A stretch of DNA of 48,769 nucleotides from NCBI GenBank assembly GCA_013286285.1, contig JABDGA010000008.1, positions 1 to 48,769 on the forward strand. The letters run 5' to 3'. The translations under genes and the position numbers were made by a program. The DNA comes from Alphaproteobacteria bacterium. GTDB lineage: Bacteria > Pseudomonadota > Alphaproteobacteria > Rickettsiales > JABCZZ01. A model generated the notes under the pieces. The model was not told the origin of the DNA and searched no databases. It saw only the letters and a list, made by a program, of their open reading frames with translations. Position 1 is the first letter of the stretch. Each line of letters begins with the position of its first letter. This document shows positions 9,028 through 19,441 of this stretch, piece by piece.

Positions 9028-9759
9028 ATGTCTAATCGCACCTATCTCAGAACATTATTGTGGACCGTGCCATGCATCATTTCGCTTTTTGCAAGTGATA
9101 TAGCAGTCTCAGATACAGTGGTACCGCCTCCCAATGCTACTTCCATCTCAAGAGATAAAAATGATTTCAGTTTTAAATCGGATAAGCATCATAAAACAGT
9201 CCCCCATTGCCATCCCAAGCCCACCCCGACTACGGCACCAACCTCAACTACAGGCGGTGGCGGAGGAGGAGGTAGTGGTGGACCGACCACTGGCGATGGT
9301 AACTTGCAGCAAATATTGCAGGAGTTACTACAAGTCCAGACACAGATTGAACAAATATTACAGATATTACAGCAGATCCAAGGAGGTACTGGCATCACAA
9401 CGACTCCGACAGCGACTCCTACACCAAGCACAAGCACTACTCCTACCCCGACACCAAGTACAAGTATTACTCCTACCCCAACGCCGAGCACCAGTGCTAC
9501 TCCAACTCCAAGCCCAACTCCATCGCCCTCAATAACCCCAACATCAACTACCGGAACCGGCACTGCAGTTGCAGCACCCACTACCACTCCGACTCCTACC
9601 CCAACGACTCCCTCTGCCTCCTCTGGCAGCTCATCTTCCGGAGGTACGACTGCCGTCCCCACTCCGACTCCTCCCCCGACGCTTTGCGTATTGCTGGGTT
9701 GTAAAGCCAAGCCACAGTATGAATGCGTAGGAGAGTTTAACTGTCCTCCCCCCCAATAG
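9028..9759 (+). CDS. Secreted Pro/Thr-repeat coiled-coil protein, paralogue B
   Basis: Signal-like segment; Gly-rich stretch; LQQILQELLQVQTQIEQILQILQQIQ; TPTPSTST array; C-terminus ECVGEFNCPPPQ. Confidence 0.65.
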   Translation: MSNRTYLRTLLWTVPCIISLFASDIAVSDTVVPPPNATSISRDKNDFSFKSDKHHKTVPHCHPKPTPTTAPTSTTGGGGGGGSGGPTTGDGNLQQILQELLQVQTQIEQILQILQQIQGGTGITTTPTATPTPSTSTTPTPTPSTSITPTPTPSTSATPTPSPTPSPSITPTSTTGTGTAVAAPTTTPTPTPTTPSASSGSSSSGGTTAVPTPTPPPTLCVLLGCKAKPQYECVGEFNCPPPQ

Positions 9760-9765
9760 GGATAC

Positions 9766-11352
9766 TTAGAGGCCTTTTATATCGACCAGTTGCCAGCTCC
9801 CCGATGTGGCGATGCGTTTTATCTGCGCCGAATCCTGAAACCCAAACCTGCTGTCGACAATAATATAGCGGACGTTGAAATGCTGCTTCCAGGCAATGAA
9901 GTTTTCATCCGGCGTGAACGTATTGTAAGGCACATAGATGGTTTTCCAGCCGCTATAATACGCAATATTATCAGCATGGATATTACATCCTACAAGCGCG
10001 CCTTTTTCAATAAAGGGTTTAAAGTCGGCGTATAATTTTACATACCGTGCACCAAAATCATCGCGCTGGAGTTGCGGATATACCATATAAAGCACTGCAA
10101 TAAAAACGGCCGCGCTGAGAGTTGCGGGGAAAAGCATTGCCCTTGATGACGGCAGTTTTTCCACTCCTCCCTTTTTTTCAAGCAGCATAGCAATACCTGC
10201 CGTACCTTGCAGGATAAGCAGCAGGATGGAAGCGCTGAAATAGCGCATTTCGACCAACTGGGTCAGGGACACCGTAACAATATTGACGATGACCCATACC
10301 AGCGACATGCGGATAAAAATATAGGCGGGCCGATTGCCTGCGCTTCGGATAAATCCTGCCGCAGCAAGAGCAAGGATTGCTGCGCCGCCCAGTACCGAAA
10401 CAAAGCCGAAATATACCGGCATCATCACCAGTCCGAGACTGACAGAGGCTTCTCCGAAGGACGGCAACCAGTCCAAAGGAAAAAGCAGGTTATAAATGAA
10501 CCAGATATTTCTTCCGGTACAGAGCAACCGCTGTTTCAGCCACAGCGCCGGGTCGGAAAACCCCATGGGGATCCCGTTCTTAAAGAACGCCAGTATGGGG
10601 TTGCCGGTATAGATCGAAAACACCATCATCGACTGGTTGGCGGCGAAGGGTTTCCCAAATGCCAACAGATTACTTATCCACCATGGGGATAGGGTCACTC
10701 CCAATCCAAGATATATGAAGAACGCATTCCTGAATTTCTCGTTTCTGATCCAGCATAACGCCAAGGGGAAAACCATGCAGAAAGGAGAAGCATCAAAGCG
10801 CGTGAGATATAGCAGCCCGTCCAGTATTCCAAGCACCATGCAACTTACCGGAGCAAGAGGTGCTTTTGCAGCGGACAGATAAAGGATGATAAGCAAAATC
10901 AGGGTGGCAAGGGGTATCGAGCAACCGGTGGTTATTTCATAGATAAACGGCACGTCCGCCATGATGAAGAAATAGCAGGCAAGCGGCACAAGGCAGAACA
11001 GACGACCGCCTGCTTTTTTCCCTATGCAATACACCGCATGGAATATCCCGTAGATGACGACCAGATTGACTATCACCCCGGATGCGATTGCTTTCCTGAA
11101 CAGGGCATCCGTAATACCGCATAGAATCGGGAATAATGGCGGGAAAACCCTGGAATTAAAAGATGCGCCCAGAACGTTTTCCCGGATGGTTGGCGACCAG
11201 TAGCCATTGCCGGAGACGATATTTTTTCCGATAAGATAATACGCGTACGAATCTGAGGAGTAGGTAACACCGAATAAATGTGCTATAGAGAAAACAGTAG
11301 CCGCCCATAAAAGCGGCACTATCAGATAATCATTTTTTTTGAGCAGACCCAT
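9766..11352 (-). CDS. Polytopic membrane protein, GT-C (family 39/ArnT-like) glycosyltransferase-like
   Basis: 528 aa, many TM helices; early luminal SSDSYAYYLIGKNIVSGNGYWSPT; soluble C-terminal domain. Confidence 0.7.
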   Translation of the reverse strand: MGLLKKNDYLIVPLLWAATVFSIAHLFGVTYSSDSYAYYLIGKNIVSGNGYWSPTIRENVLGASFNSRVFPPLFPILCGITDALFRKAIASGVIVNLVVIYGIFHAVYCIGKKAGGRLFCLVPLACYFFIMADVPFIYEITTGCSIPLATLILLIILYLSAAKAPLAPVSCMVLGILDGLLYLTRFDASPFCMVFPLALCWIRNEKFRNAFFIYLGLGVTLSPWWISNLLAFGKPFAANQSMMVFSIYTGNPILAFFKNGIPMGFSDPALWLKQRLLCTGRNIWFIYNLLFPLDWLPSFGEASVSLGLVMMPVYFGFVSVLGGAAILALAAAGFIRSAGNRPAYIFIRMSLVWVIVNIVTVSLTQLVEMRYFSASILLLILQGTAGIAMLLEKKGGVEKLPSSRAMLFPATLSAAVFIAVLYMVYPQLQRDDFGARYVKLYADFKPFIEKGALVGCNIHADNIAYYSGWKTIYVPYNTFTPDENFIAWKQHFNVRYIIVDSRFGFQDSAQIKRIATSGSWQLVDIKGL

Positions 11353-11830
11353 GCGCTGGCTTCTAGTAATGTTATTCCTTCTCCCGCTTTCCGCTCACGC
11401 CGAATCCACCACAGGCAAGCGCGGGCTGACGGCCGTCAAGCAATGCATCATGTCAAATGATTCCCGACTTTGCCATCAATTTATGACGCCAGATTCCTAT
11501 GAGATTTTTGACCGTTTTGCATCCTATAAGCTCATGCCATGCCTGCCCACCGATTTCACCTATGAAAGCGAGCACGTCGCAGGCGAAAAAACTATCGTGA
11601 AAGCCACGATGCCTGCCGATAACCGGACGAGTTATATTTTTCGCCTGGTTTTCATGGGTGGAAAAGACGTAAAACTGGATCTTCCGGAAACGTTGCATAC
11701 CGGCCTGGGCGAAAAATGGCGTGACAAGCTGAACCTTACGGAACAGATATTCCTGATGATGCGCGACCATATGCAAGACAAAGTCACCTGTGATGCAATA
11801 TGGGGATTAGTCAAACCGAACGGGAATTAA
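11351..11830 (+). CDS. Secreted hypothetical protein
   Basis: Signal peptide MRWLLVMLFLLPLSAHAE; start codon overlaps the divergent gene's start codon. Confidence 0.6.
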   Translation: MRWLLVMLFLLPLSAHAESTTGKRGLTAVKQCIMSNDSRLCHQFMTPDSYEIFDRFASYKLMPCLPTDFTYESEHVAGEKTIVKATMPADNRTSYIFRLVFMGGKDVKLDLPETLHTGLGEKWRDKLNLTEQIFLMMRDHMQDKVTCDAIWGLVKPNGN

Positions 11831-11908
11831 CAGAAGAAGGCGTTGCGCGTTTTTCGCTGCACCTGACATAACAGAAAGCATCGCGTAACGGACAACGAAT
11901 AACGTAAG

Positions 11909-12466
11909 TTAATAAGCAACCCTGTCTTTTACGTCAGACGCAACGCGCATAGTGACGATAACATCCGGATCGGTCACCTCGCCACTTCCCGGAGCGCCTT
12001 TTTTGATTTTATCGACAAACTCCATACCGCTGGCTACCTTACCCCAGGCAGTATACTGGCCATCCAGAAAGGTGGAGTCCTTGGTAACGATGAAGAACTG
12101 GCTATCCGCGCTGTCGGGATCACCCGCACGCGCCATGGATACCACACCCCGCACATGGGGTTCCTTGTTGAACTCGGCCTTGAGTTTCTTACCGGAACCA
12201 CCCATGCCCGTACCGGTCGGATCGCCAGTCTGTGCCATGAATCCTTCGATCACGCGATGGAACTTAATGCCGTCGTAGAATTTCTGCCGCACTAACTCCT
12301 TAATACGCGCCACATGCTGCGGTGCAAGATCCGGACGCATCTCTATGATCACACGCCCATATTTCAAGTCAAGATACAGGGTGTTCTCGAGATCCGTTGC
12401 CGCTTCAGCACCTTTGGCCGCAAACAACCCTACGGTCAGCGCGACAATAATTTTCCATATACGCAT
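11909..12466 (-). CDS. Cyclophilin-type peptidyl-prolyl cis-trans isomerase with signal peptide
   Basis: KFHRVIEGFMAQTGDPTGTGMGGSG; VSMARAGDPDSADSQFFI; LDGQYTAWGKV. Confidence 0.93.
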   Translation of the reverse strand: MRIWKIIVALTVGLFAAKGAEAATDLENTLYLDLKYGRVIIEMRPDLAPQHVARIKELVRQKFYDGIKFHRVIEGFMAQTGDPTGTGMGGSGKKLKAEFNKEPHVRGVVSMARAGDPDSADSQFFIVTKDSTFLDGQYTAWGKVASGMEFVDKIKKGAPGSGEVTDPDVIVTMRVASDVKDRVAY

Positions 12467-12569
12467 AAAACCCCTTATTGGATGATGATAATTCATAGAA
12501 CGCGGCTAGGCGGCAACGTGACGCGTGGCGTTTTACCACGACTATCACGACTCACGTGCCAACGGATTA

Positions 12570-13292
12570 TTACACTTCTTCGATTTCGATGTCTTCGTCT
12601 ATCGGCGGAGCGCTGCCATCGAATTCCTTCAGCACATAGCCACGGCCCCAGACGGTATCAATGTAATTCTCACCACCTGCGGCAATGGTCAGCTTCTTAC
12701 GCAGCTTGCAAACGAATACGTCGATAATCTTAAGCTCCGGTTCATCCACCCCGCCGTACAAATGGTTAAGGAACATCTCCTTGGTCAGCGTAGAGCCCTT
12801 GCGTAGGGACAGAAGCTCGATAATCGCATATTCCTTGCTGGTAAGGTGCAGGGGTTTACCATCCACTTCCACCGAACGCGTATCCAGGTTCACAGACAGC
12901 TTACCCGTGCGGATAACGGAATCGGAATGCCCTTTGGAACGGCGCACAATCGCCTGGATGCGTGCAATAAGCTCGCCTTTGTTGAATGGCTTGGTCAGGT
13001 AATCGTCCGCTCCGTAACCCAGCCCCTTGATTTTCTGGTCGGGACCGGAAAGGCCGGAAAGAATGAGAATCGGCGTGGTGATACGCGCTGCACGGAAGCG
13101 GCGCAGCACCTCATAACCGTCAATATCGGGAAGCATCAGGTCAAGAATGATGATATCGTAATCGTAAATTTTACCTATTTCCAGCCCTTCCTCACCCAGT
13201 TCAGTCGTATCGCAGATGATACCCTCCGATGCAAGCGAGAGCTCTATTGCCTTAGCGGTTGACGAATCGTCCTCTACCAGCAAAACGCGCAT
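12570..13292 (-). CDS. ctrA: Cell cycle response regulator CtrA
   Basis: [65 protein letters not shown]...; OmpR-type winged helix ending TVWGRGYVL. Confidence 0.95.
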   Translation of the reverse strand: MRVLLVEDDSSTAKAIELSLASEGIICDTTELGEEGLEIGKIYDYDIIILDLMLPDIDGYEVLRRFRAARITTPILILSGLSGPDQKIKGLGYGADDYLTKPFNKGELIARIQAIVRRSKGHSDSVIRTGKLSVNLDTRSVEVDGKPLHLTSKEYAIIELLSLRKGSTLTKEMFLNHLYGGVDEPELKIIDVFVCKLRKKLTIAAGGENYIDTVWGRGYVLKEFDGSAPPIDEDIEIEEV

Positions 13293-13373
13293 TATATTCT
13301 CCTAATATTTAGATTAGTTACCCTATCATTAACAAGTAACTTATAATAGTTAATTTAAGCATATTTTTAATCC

Positions 13374-13388
13374 TTAAACAACTTTTAA
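13374..13388. promoter_or_regulatory. Candidate CtrA box upstream of ctrA
   Basis: TTAA-ACAACTT-TTAA, 82-96 bp upstream of the ctrA ATG. Confidence 0.5.
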
Positions 13389-13394
13389 TCGTAT

Positions 13395-14306
13395 TTAAGT
13401 TAATTCTTTTGTATAAGAATTCTGAGGGGGATTTTTCCCCACACCCAGATTGGCAAAAATTCCGCTTATCAGATCTGCACGGTTCATAGTGTAGAAATGA
13501 AATTTGCTGACACCTTCAGCCATGAGTTTTTCGCACTGGCCTGTCGCAAACTCTATGGCGGCTTTATCACGCGCATGCGGATTATCGTCCAGCCCTTCGA
13601 ATTTTTCCGCGACCCATGCAGGTATGGAAGTCCCGCACATGGCGGAAAATCGCTTGATGCTGGCAAAATTGCTGATGGGGATGATTCCGGCGACCACCGG
13701 CATCAGAATATTCGCCTTAAGCGCCCGGTCGCGCAGGCGCAGGTAAAATGCATTATCGAAGAAATACTGGGTAATGCCGCGGGTCGCCCCCATCTCGGCC
13801 TTTGTCTTCAGAATTTCAATGTCCTGCTCAAAGGACAGCGATTCCGGGTGTTTTTCCGGAAATGCAGCCACACTGATTTCAAAATCACCGATGTTGCGCA
13901 ACCCCCGCATCAGATCCGTAGCGTAAGCATAGCCACCTTCAAAAGGAATATACTTGAGCGTTCCCTTTGGCGGATCGCCGCGTAAGGCAACGATATGGCG
14001 TATCCCTGCCTGCCAGTGCGTAAGCGCAATCTGATCCACTTCCTGCCGTGTCGCGCCGACGCAAGTCAGATGCGCCGCCACCTTGAGCGCCGGCGCCCGC
14101 TTCAATATGTCCCTGGCGATGTTATGGGTATAGTTGCGCGTCGTACCGCCAGCCCCGTACGTTACCGAGACAAATACGGGTTTAAACGCCGCCACCTGCT
14201 CTATGGCCAGCCACATCTTTTCTTCCGCTTCCGGCGCTTTGGGCGGGAAAAATTCGAATGATAATTCTAAAGGTTTTGACAAGGGAATTCCTTTGATATA
14301 GGGCAA
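13395..14306 (-). CDS. metF: Methylenetetrahydrofolate reductase
   Basis: [49 protein letters not shown]. Confidence 0.93.
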   Translation of the reverse strand: MPYIKGIPLSKPLELSFEFFPPKAPEAEEKMWLAIEQVAAFKPVFVSVTYGAGGTTRNYTHNIARDILKRAPALKVAAHLTCVGATRQEVDQIALTHWQAGIRHIVALRGDPPKGTLKYIPFEGGYAYATDLMRGLRNIGDFEISVAAFPEKHPESLSFEQDIEILKTKAEMGATRGITQYFFDNAFYLRLRDRALKANILMPVVAGIIPISNFASIKRFSAMCGTSIPAWVAEKFEGLDDNPHARDKAAIEFATGQCEKLMAEGVSKFHFYTMNRADLISGIFANLGVGKNPPQNSYTKELT

Positions 14307-14343
14307 ATTACCTATTAGATTAAGAAAACTACAGAATTATGCA

Positions 14344-15573
14344 ATGACCATTTTTATGAATGCGCGCAGAAATACCCATAAAGTTCAGGTTGGCAATGTT
14401 TTTATCGGCGGCAATGCCCCGGTTGTCGTCCAGTCCATGACCAATACCGATACGGCGGACCGTGCATCAACCATAAAGCAGGTGCTGGAACTGGCACGCG
14501 CCGGATCGGAAATCGTGCGGGTAACGGTGAATAATGAGGATGCGGCCCGTGAAGTGCCATATATCGTCGAGGCGTTGCAAAAGCAGAACTGCCATGTGCC
14601 TCTCGTGGGTGATTTTCATTATAACGGCCATCGCCTGCTGGCAGACTTTCCCGATTGCGCGAAAGCGCTGGGAAAATACCGCATCAATCCCGGCAACGTA
14701 GGGTTCGCCGATAAGCGCGATACCCAGTTCGCCCAGATGATCGAATGCGCGATTACGCATGATAAGCCGGTACGCATCGGGGTCAACTGGGGTAGCCTTG
14801 ACGGGCAGGTTATCGCCAGAATGATGGATGAAAACGCCAGGCTGAAAGAACCCAAAAGCGCGGAAGAAGTATCACGCGCCGCGTTGGTGTTCTCGGCGCT
14901 TTCCAGCGCAAAACAGGCGGAAGAAATCGGACTTGCCGCCGATCGTATAGTTATTTCCTGCAAGGTCAGCCGCGTACAGGATTTAATCCTGCTTTACCGC
15001 GATCTGGCAAAAAGCTGCAGCTATGCTCTCCATCTGGGACTTACCGAGGCCGGGATGGGCAGCAAGGGAATCGTAGCTTCCACCGCAGCACTGGCTCCCC
15101 TGCTCATGGAGGGCATCGGCGACACAATTCGTATCTCGCTTACCCCGGAACCAGGCGGCGACCGCACGAAAGAAGTCTTAGTCGCGCAGGAAATTCTCCA
15201 GACCATCGGCATGCGCTCGTTCGCACCAATGGTGACGGCCTGCCCAGGCTGCGGGCGCACTACCAGCACCTACTTCCAGGAACTGGCAGGCAAGATACAA
15301 TCCTTCCTGCGCACGCAGATGCCGGTCTGGAAAACACAATATACAGGCGTTGAAGACATGAACGTTGCCGTAATGGGCTGCATCGTCAACGGTCCCGGCG
15401 AAAGCAAGCACGCCAATATAGGCATCAGCCTGCCCGGCACCGGCGAATCCCCCGTGGCCCCCGTATTCGTAGACGGCAGAAAGACCGCTACCCTGCGCGG
15501 CGAGCATATTGCCGAGGAATTCCAGCAGATGATCGTAGACTATATCGAAAAGAAATATGAGATAAGAACCTGA
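14344..15573 (+). CDS. ispG: 4-hydroxy-3-methylbut-2-enyl diphosphate synthase
   Basis: [55 protein letters not shown]. Confidence 0.97.
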   Translation: MTIFMNARRNTHKVQVGNVFIGGNAPVVVQSMTNTDTADRASTIKQVLELARAGSEIVRVTVNNEDAAREVPYIVEALQKQNCHVPLVGDFHYNGHRLLADFPDCAKALGKYRINPGNVGFADKRDTQFAQMIECAITHDKPVRIGVNWGSLDGQVIARMMDENARLKEPKSAEEVSRAALVFSALSSAKQAEEIGLAADRIVISCKVSRVQDLILLYRDLAKSCSYALHLGLTEAGMGSKGIVASTAALAPLLMEGIGDTIRISLTPEPGGDRTKEVLVAQEILQTIGMRSFAPMVTACPGCGRTTSTYFQELAGKIQSFLRTQMPVWKTQYTGVEDMNVAVMGCIVNGPGESKHANIGISLPGTGESPVAPVFVDGRKTATLRGEHIAEEFQQMIVDYIEKKYEIRT

Positions 15574-15593
15574 CGTCAATAGACGTCGCATTC

Positions 15594-16745
15594 CTATTCC
15601 ACGCTATGCGGCCTGTGGTGCAGAGTGCTGGTAGAAGTGGAGGTGGTAGTAGGATCCGCTACTTCTATCCAAGTCTGACCCGTCCACTTATACCAGTTGT
15701 ACCAAGCGTTCTGCTGATAGATAAAATCATCCAGATATACCAGATATATTACCCTTTTGGTTACCGCATCCACAATGCCATCACGATAAATCTTCTGATC
15801 CGGACCGATGCACCAGGTACTGCCCTGACTGTCCGTTATGGGTGAAGTCGCGCATACCGATGAAGGGGATGCAGGCGTAGGCGCAGGTGTGGAGACAGGA
15901 GCCGAAACAGGGGCAGAAGATGTCGTAATAGAAGTTCCATTACACCGCTCAGGAAGTGTGGCGCCTGCACCGGAACCATGTTGATAGACACGCACATATT
16001 TTACATTGAAGCTTTGCGGGCCGTTGGCAAACGTGCTGCTGTCCACAGTCTTGCCCCAGACATTGCCGTTGAGCGCGTTATTGAGAATAAGATACATGGC
16101 TCCGCTTGGAACGCCGCTGGTAGTACTGTGCCGTACCTGCCCGTCTATATACCAGGTCAGTGAATTCGGTTCCCAGTCTACCGCATAGCTGTGATAGCCT
16201 GCGGAAAAATCCGGATCGCTATCCGTTGTGGCTCCCTGAGTTGCCTGCCCGCTATCATTATGCAGCGTCATGTATACCACATGCGTATCCTGGCCGAGGT
16301 TTTCCATAATATCTATTTCGTTGGGACCGTTTTGCTGCAATTCCCATATTGCCGGCCATTCTCCATTCCCTTTGGGAAGCTGGGCACATACTTCCGTATA
16401 ACCATAGGTATGCGTAAAGATAGTGCCAGGACCATTGCCGACCATGGAGTCGGTATTGATGGCTCCCGACGTATAATTCATTCCGCCCATTTGCTGGGGT
16501 TTGGCAATCATGCTCAAAACGCCGTTGGAAATCACCAGGTTCTGCGGCGTATAATATTCGAGCTCTCCATGATTTTTTTTCCCCCATTGTATCTCCGGAT
16601 CCCATTTGCTGGTATCCAGCGTGTTACTACTGAATTCTTCATCAAATATGATATCCCAGTTATTACCGGAAGGAGGGGCGGCCTGCACCTGAAGCGCATA
16701 CATACAAAATAAGGGAACTACCAGAAGCGCAGATTTATGAAACAT
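15594..16745 (-). CDS. Secreted glycoside hydrolase family 16 protein with Pro/Ser/Ala linker and C-terminal domain
   Basis: Signal peptide; WDIIFDEEFSSNTLDTSKW; catalytic motif NEIDIMENLG; APTPASPS linker; C-terminal domain with WYKWTGQTWIEV. Confidence 0.88.
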   Translation of the reverse strand: MFHKSALLVVPLFCMYALQVQAAPPSGNNWDIIFDEEFSSNTLDTSKWDPEIQWGKKNHGELEYYTPQNLVISNGVLSMIAKPQQMGGMNYTSGAINTDSMVGNGPGTIFTHTYGYTEVCAQLPKGNGEWPAIWELQQNGPNEIDIMENLGQDTHVVYMTLHNDSGQATQGATTDSDPDFSAGYHSYAVDWEPNSLTWYIDGQVRHSTTSGVPSGAMYLILNNALNGNVWGKTVDSSTFANGPQSFNVKYVRVYQHGSGAGATLPERCNGTSITTSSAPVSAPVSTPAPTPASPSSVCATSPITDSQGSTWCIGPDQKIYRDGIVDAVTKRVIYLVYLDDFIYQQNAWYNWYKWTGQTWIEVADPTTTSTSTSTLHHRPHSVE

Positions 16746-16903
16746 ACTATTATTTCCAGAATATATAGCCGGTTAATAATAGTATAATCCAACCCTGCAT
16801 CCCACCATAGTATATTTTTGTTAAGATTTTGTGATGCCTTTTGCCTTTAGTCACAAAAAACACATTCTATATCATCTGGTTACAGACAAAAGGTGAACCT
16901 GTT

Positions 16904-17313
16904 TCATCCTCCCCAGCTAAACTCCACCGGCGCCTGAATATCCGGATGCAGGCTCTTATGTACGGGACAGGTCATAGCGGCATGTTCCAGTTTCCGCTTC
17001 TGTTCTTCGCTCAACGTAACGGGAACATGGATATTCACGGTAAGCTTACCTATCATTCTTACCGGCGCAGCCACCATTTCCTTATATACCACTGCTTTGG
17101 CACCACGCAAATCCACCTTCATGTTTCCCGCTGCGATTCCCATCACCGTTAACATGCAGGTGCCGAGCGCCGTCGCCATCAGATCGGTGGGAGAGAATTT
17201 CTCCCCCTGCCCTGATTATCCTTGGGCGCATCCGTCTCTATAACCGAAGCAGAAGGTTCATGCACCGCCTCGCAATGCAAATCGCCCTGATAGGATACGG
17301 TAACAGCCACCAT
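16904..17313 (-). pseudogene. OsmC family protein, frameshifted in a G5 tract (plus-strand C run 17203-17207)
   Basis: Parts MVAVTVSYQGDLHCEAVHEPSASVIETDAPKDNQGRG and EKFSPTDLMATALGTCMLTVMGIAA... lie in different frames; adding one G joins them as GRGEKFSPTDL. Confidence 0.8.
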
Positions 17314-17317
17314 AGGC

Positions 17318-17959
17318 TTACTCCATCCTTGCACATAAAAGCGACATACCGAAGACCATGAATATCCCACCGCTAATCCGGTTGAAAGACCGCTTTACGT
17401 TTTCACGTCTTAAGTACAGCGAAAGACTCTTGCCGCAGGAAGCATAGACAACATACCATCCCAGCTCCGTCACACTGAAGGTTATGAGCAGAATTGCAAG
17501 CTGCGGAAGCTGCGGGGCATTCGCAGTGATGAACTGGGGAAAGAAAGCAGTGGCAAACAGGATCGCCTTCGGATTGCTGATACCCACCAGAAACCCTTTA
17601 TAGAAATTCTCTTTTGGCGTGACGGAGGATAATTCAGCCAGCCTGCCGGAATCCGCAGCCTGAGCAACCGGCGCCCGCCACGCCTGGATTCCCAGAGCGA
17701 TCAGGTAGGCAGCGCCCATATAACGCAGGAGATTAAATATTACCGGCTCTACCCTGAGCAGCGCCCCAAGCCCGGCGACCGAAAGTGCTACAATGATAAA
17801 CACCGCAAGATAGCACCCGACCATGGTATAGAGCGTACGCCGCAGGCCAAATCTTACACTGCTTGCCACCATCAACAGCATGTTCGGTCCCGGGGTGCCG
17901 CAGATCAGAAACGTGGTAATGAAAAACATCCACCAGGCATGCGTGCTCATATGCCCCAA
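17318..17959 (-). CDS. LysE/RhtB family translocator
   Basis: TPGPNMLLMVASSVRFGLRRTLYTMVGCYLAV; GFLVGISNPKAILFATAFFPQFI. Confidence 0.9.
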   Translation of the reverse strand: MGHMSTHAWWMFFITTFLICGTPGPNMLLMVASSVRFGLRRTLYTMVGCYLAVFIIVALSVAGLGALLRVEPVIFNLLRYMGAAYLIALGIQAWRAPVAQAADSGRLAELSSVTPKENFYKGFLVGISNPKAILFATAFFPQFITANAPQLPQLAILLITFSVTELGWYVVYASCGKSLSLYLRRENVKRSFNRISGGIFMVFGMSLLCARME

Positions 17960-17965
17960 CCGGCC

Positions 17966-19222
17966 TTATTTGTTCATACGATCGAAGAAATCGTCATTCG
18001 TCTTGGCATCCTTGAGCTTGTCGAGCAGGAATTCCATGCCATCCATGACACCCATCGGGTTGAGGATACGGCGCAACACCCATACTTTGGTAAGCATGCC
18101 CTTGTCGTAGAGCAGGTCTTCCTTGCGCGTACCGGACTTGGTGATGTCAATCGCCGGGAAAGTGCGCTTGTCGGCAAGTTTGCGATCCAGGATAAGCTCG
18201 GAATTGCCGGTGCCTTTGAACTCTTCAAAGATGACTTCATCCATACGCGATCCGGTTTCGATAAGCGCAGTGGCGATAATGGTAAGCGATCCCCCCTGTT
18301 CAATATTACGGGCAGCGCCGAAAAAACGCTTGGGGCGCTGGAGCGCATTGGCGTCCACGCCACCGGTGAGCACCTTGCCGGAAGAAGGAATGACCGTGTT
18401 ATAGGCGCGCGCAAGACGGGTGATGGAGTCAAGCAGAATCACCACGTCCTTCTTATGCTCTACCAGCCGCTTGGCTTTTTCAATCACCATTTCCGCCAAC
18501 TGCACATGACGCGAGGCCGGTTCGTCGAAAGTGGAGCTGACGACTTCCCCCTTCACCGTACGCTGCATGTCGGTCACTTCCTCCGGGCGCTCGTCAATCA
18601 GGAGTACAATCAGGAAACATTCCGGGTGGTTGGCGGTGATGGAATGGGCGATATTCTGCAGGATAACCGTTTTGCCGGTACGCGGCGGCGCGACGATCAG
18701 CCCGCGCTGGCCCTTGCCCAGTGGCGCCACAATATCGATTACACGAGTGCTCAAATCGTTCTTATTCGGATTTTTTTCATTCTCCATCTGGAGTTTTTTA
18801 TCCGGATAAAGCGGCGTCAGGTTATCAAAATTTATCTTATGACGGATGGCTTCCGGATCATCAAAATTAATGGTGTTCACCTTGAGCAGCGCGAAATAAC
18901 GTTCGCCGTCTTTCGGGGCACGGATCTCACCTTCCACCGTATCGCCGGTGCGCAGACCGAAACGGCGCACCTGGCTCGGGGAGACATAAATATCATCCGG
19001 ACCGGCAAAGTAATTGGCCTCAGGTGAACGCAGGAAGCCGAAACCATCCTGTAATAATTCGATAACACCTTCACCGATAATCGGCGTGCCTTCCGCCACC
19101 TTCTTCAAAATCGCAAATATAATATCCTGCTTGAGCATGGTGCCGGCATTTTCAATCTGGTAATTGTCAGCAAGCGTTAATAATTCGTCCGGCGACTTGC
19201 GCTTTAATTCTTGTAACCGCAT
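17966..19222 (-). CDS. rho: Transcription termination factor Rho
   Basis: [12 protein letters not shown]-like RNA-binding segment ([13 protein letters not shown]); [48 protein letters not shown]. Confidence 0.98.
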   Translation of the reverse strand: MRLQELKRKSPDELLTLADNYQIENAGTMLKQDIIFAILKKVAEGTPIIGEGVIELLQDGFGFLRSPEANYFAGPDDIYVSPSQVRRFGLRTGDTVEGEIRAPKDGERYFALLKVNTINFDDPEAIRHKINFDNLTPLYPDKKLQMENEKNPNKNDLSTRVIDIVAPLGKGQRGLIVAPPRTGKTVILQNIAHSITANHPECFLIVLLIDERPEEVTDMQRTVKGEVVSSTFDEPASRHVQLAEMVIEKAKRLVEHKKDVVILLDSITRLARAYNTVIPSSGKVLTGGVDANALQRPKRFFGAARNIEQGGSLTIIATALIETGSRMDEVIFEEFKGTGNSELILDRKLADKRTFPAIDITKSGTRKEDLLYDKGMLTKVWVLRRILNPMGVMDGMEFLLDKLKDAKTNDDFFDRMNK

Positions 19223-19441
19223 AGGGGAAATCTCTTAAAAACTAAGGTTGAAATGGGAAGTTAAGGGGATTTGGATGGATTAGGGATTGTGTGGATAATA
19301 CCAAAAGGGCTTCTTATTGCCAGAACGGCAATCACATAGCATATAATCTATGCGATCATTTCACCATAGTCAACAAAAACTAGAACTTTCAAAACCAGAT
19401 ATATCATTATAGTATGCTTCTATCAATCATGGAATATTTCA

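Noticed and set aside
9189-9710. Antisense Gly/Val-rich ORF opposite paralogue B
   Set aside because: By-product of the repetitive TP coding strand, no independent coding support
17939-19027. 362-aa ORF antisense to rho
   Set aside because: Rho is unmistakable on the other strand; the antisense frame is a codon-bias artefact
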